A DNA stretch of 64,000 nt from CAWJPW01 sp963844845 (GTDB lineage Bacteria; Acidobacteriota; Thermoanaerobaculia; Thermoanaerobaculales; Sulfomarinibacteraceae): positions 496,001 to 560,000 of the forward strand of contig CAWJPW010000003.1 of NCBI GenBank assembly GCA_963844845.1, in the 5' to 3' direction. The position numbers and the translations under genes were made by a program. The notes beneath the pieces are model-generated. The model did no database searches. It saw only the letters and a program-made list of their open reading frames with translations, and was not told the DNA's origin. Shown piece by piece: positions 63,106 through 64,000 of this stretch (the stretch's first letter is position 1; every line of letters begins with the position of its first letter).

Positions 63106-64000
63106 GTGAACGTCTTCACATCGGAGAATTCTGAGACTGAACCCGACGGCGGGATTCCGGCATCACCGGTACCAGGTGAGGCGGAGGCTCAGCGGGCCCT
63201 GGTCGAGCGCCCGCGGTTCAGTGTCGCCGCCCGCATCGTCGCTGTGTTTACGGCGCTGTTCGTGCTTCTCGCCTGCGCCACGGTGGCGATGGTGGTCCTG
63301 CTGGTCCGCCTCAAGCAACAGCAGTCTGCTCTCGAGCGGGCGGCAAACTACGAGTTCGAGATCCAGCAGGCCCGTCGCTTCGAGAAGAACTTCTTGCTCT
63401 ACGGCACCAATCTCGACGACGCGCTGACCAACTTCCAGGCTGCCGACGCCTACGTCGAACGCAACCAGGAGGAGCTTGAAGATGTGCTCGGTGAGCAGCG
63501 GCTCACCGCCATGCACGAGGTGCTGCACGTCTACGGCGACGGCCTCGAGGCCCTCGACCGCCTCACCCACATGGGGATCGGCCCTGGCAGTACCGAGAGA
63601 CTCGCCCTGGAGGCGAGGCTGCGGCGCCACGGCGCCCAGATCGTCGCCGATGCCAGCGCCCTGGTGGATCGCCTGCGTACTGCCATGCACGCGGTGCTGC
63701 ACGCTCTCATGGTGGCGGCCGTGGCCTTCCTGGTGGTGATGTTGCTGACCATGGTTCTGGTGGCCGGTTACTTGACCCGGCTGGTTATCCATCCCCTGCG
63801 CCGCCTCATGGCATACATGGAGCGGATCGGCCACGGTGACTACTCGCCGATCACGCCGGTGCGCCGCTACCGAGACGAGTTCTCGAACGTGGCCATGGCC
63901 ATCAACCGGATGATGCACGAGCTGAAGGTGCACCAGGAGAGACTGGTGCAGTCGGAGAAGATGGCCGTGGTGGGAACGCTCACCTCTGGCATCGCACACG
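63106..64000 (+). CDS. Membrane sensor histidine kinase, 3' partial
   Basis: The frame is open to the window end (298 codons visible). A membrane helix (IVAVFTALFVLLACATVAMV, about residues 45-68), a periplasmic helical sensor domain with FEKNFLLYGTNLDDAL as in HBM/4HB-type sensors, a second membrane helix (VAAVAFLVVMLLTMVLVAGY), and a HAMP domain (LTRLVIHPLRRLMAYMERIG) are seen. The last residues EKMAVVGTLTSGIAH are the start of the HisKA dimerisation helix with the phosphoacceptor His. The catalytic ATPase domain lies outside. GTG 63106 is the best start, but no Shine-Dalgarno is visible. Confidence 0.88.
   Translation, partial: MNVFTSENSETEPDGGIPASPVPGEAEAQRALVERPRFSVAARIVAVFTALFVLLACATVAMVVLLVRLKQQQSALERAANYEFEIQQARRFEKNFLLYGTNLDDALTNFQAADAYVERNQEELEDVLGEQRLTAMHEVLHVYGDGLEALDRLTHMGIGPGSTERLALEARLRRHGAQIVADASALVDRLRTAMHAVLHALMVAAVAFLVVMLLTMVLVAGYLTRLVIHPLRRLMAYMERIGHGDYSPITPVRRYRDEFSNVAMAINRMMHELKVHQERLVQSEKMAVVGTLTSGIAH

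Overview
The window is 64 kb of very GC-rich bacterial DNA with dense coding and strong G/C third-position bias. Diderm features are plain: an Omp85-type barrel, an OmpA-family lipoprotein, TamB, DsbD, and an ABC exporter of the Wzm/Wzt type. Several secreted proteins carry repeats and tails that I associate with Acidobacteriota, perhaps Thermoanaerobaculia: the YASVVDNATGDPTTVP repeat end, a DGFELNNASLWS-type tail, DUF6600, DUF4388 and DUF4097. That taxonomic placement is inference; no rRNA or tRNA gene was seen.

Layout. 0-9.3 kb: the end of dsbD, a free-standing four-helix-bundle gene behind nested palindromes, valS-birA, a cobalamin-binding mutase subunit/crotonase/response-regulator operon, and recO. 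9.2-11.2 kb: an IS256-family element inserted into the first ORF of an older IS3-like element. 11.4-25.7 kb: a surface-polysaccharide (O-antigen-like) locus with gmd, wzm, wzt, glycosyltransferases and methyltransferases. It contains a chimeric glycosyltransferase, gene stubs and a composition break inside wzt. 25.8-35 kb: formiminotransferase-cyclodeaminase, a MauE-like/thioredoxin-like membrane protein, an OmpA lipoprotein, an internally shortened LOG-type protein, an OPT transporter, and a TPR-DUF4097-DUF4097 operon. 35.2-50.2 kb: envelope and secreted proteins, led by a 1,962-residue single-chain fusion of TamB and a TamA/BamA-like Omp85 protein, then an FG-GAP protein, an M36 metallopeptidase and a DUF6600 protein. 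50.4-64 kb: an amidohydrolase, an exported Pcm-like protein, thioredoxin, a palindrome-rich gene-free island, a UvrD-like helicase with GNAT and YvlD-like genes, chorismate mutase-prephenate dehydrogenase, an acyl-CoA carboxylase beta subunit, DUF4388 and PilZ proteins, a hotdog thioesterase and the start of a histidine kinase.

How the genes fit together. The polysaccharide locus would make a GDP-mannose-derived sugar (Gmd), assemble and methylate a glycan, and export it through Wzm/Wzt. BirA, the carboxylase beta subunit and the B12-binding mutase subunit fit branched-chain or propionate acyl-CoA metabolism. The most unusual items are the TamB-Omp85 fusion and a family of nested hairpins seen both before the four-helix-bundle gene and in the 53.5-54.0 kb island.
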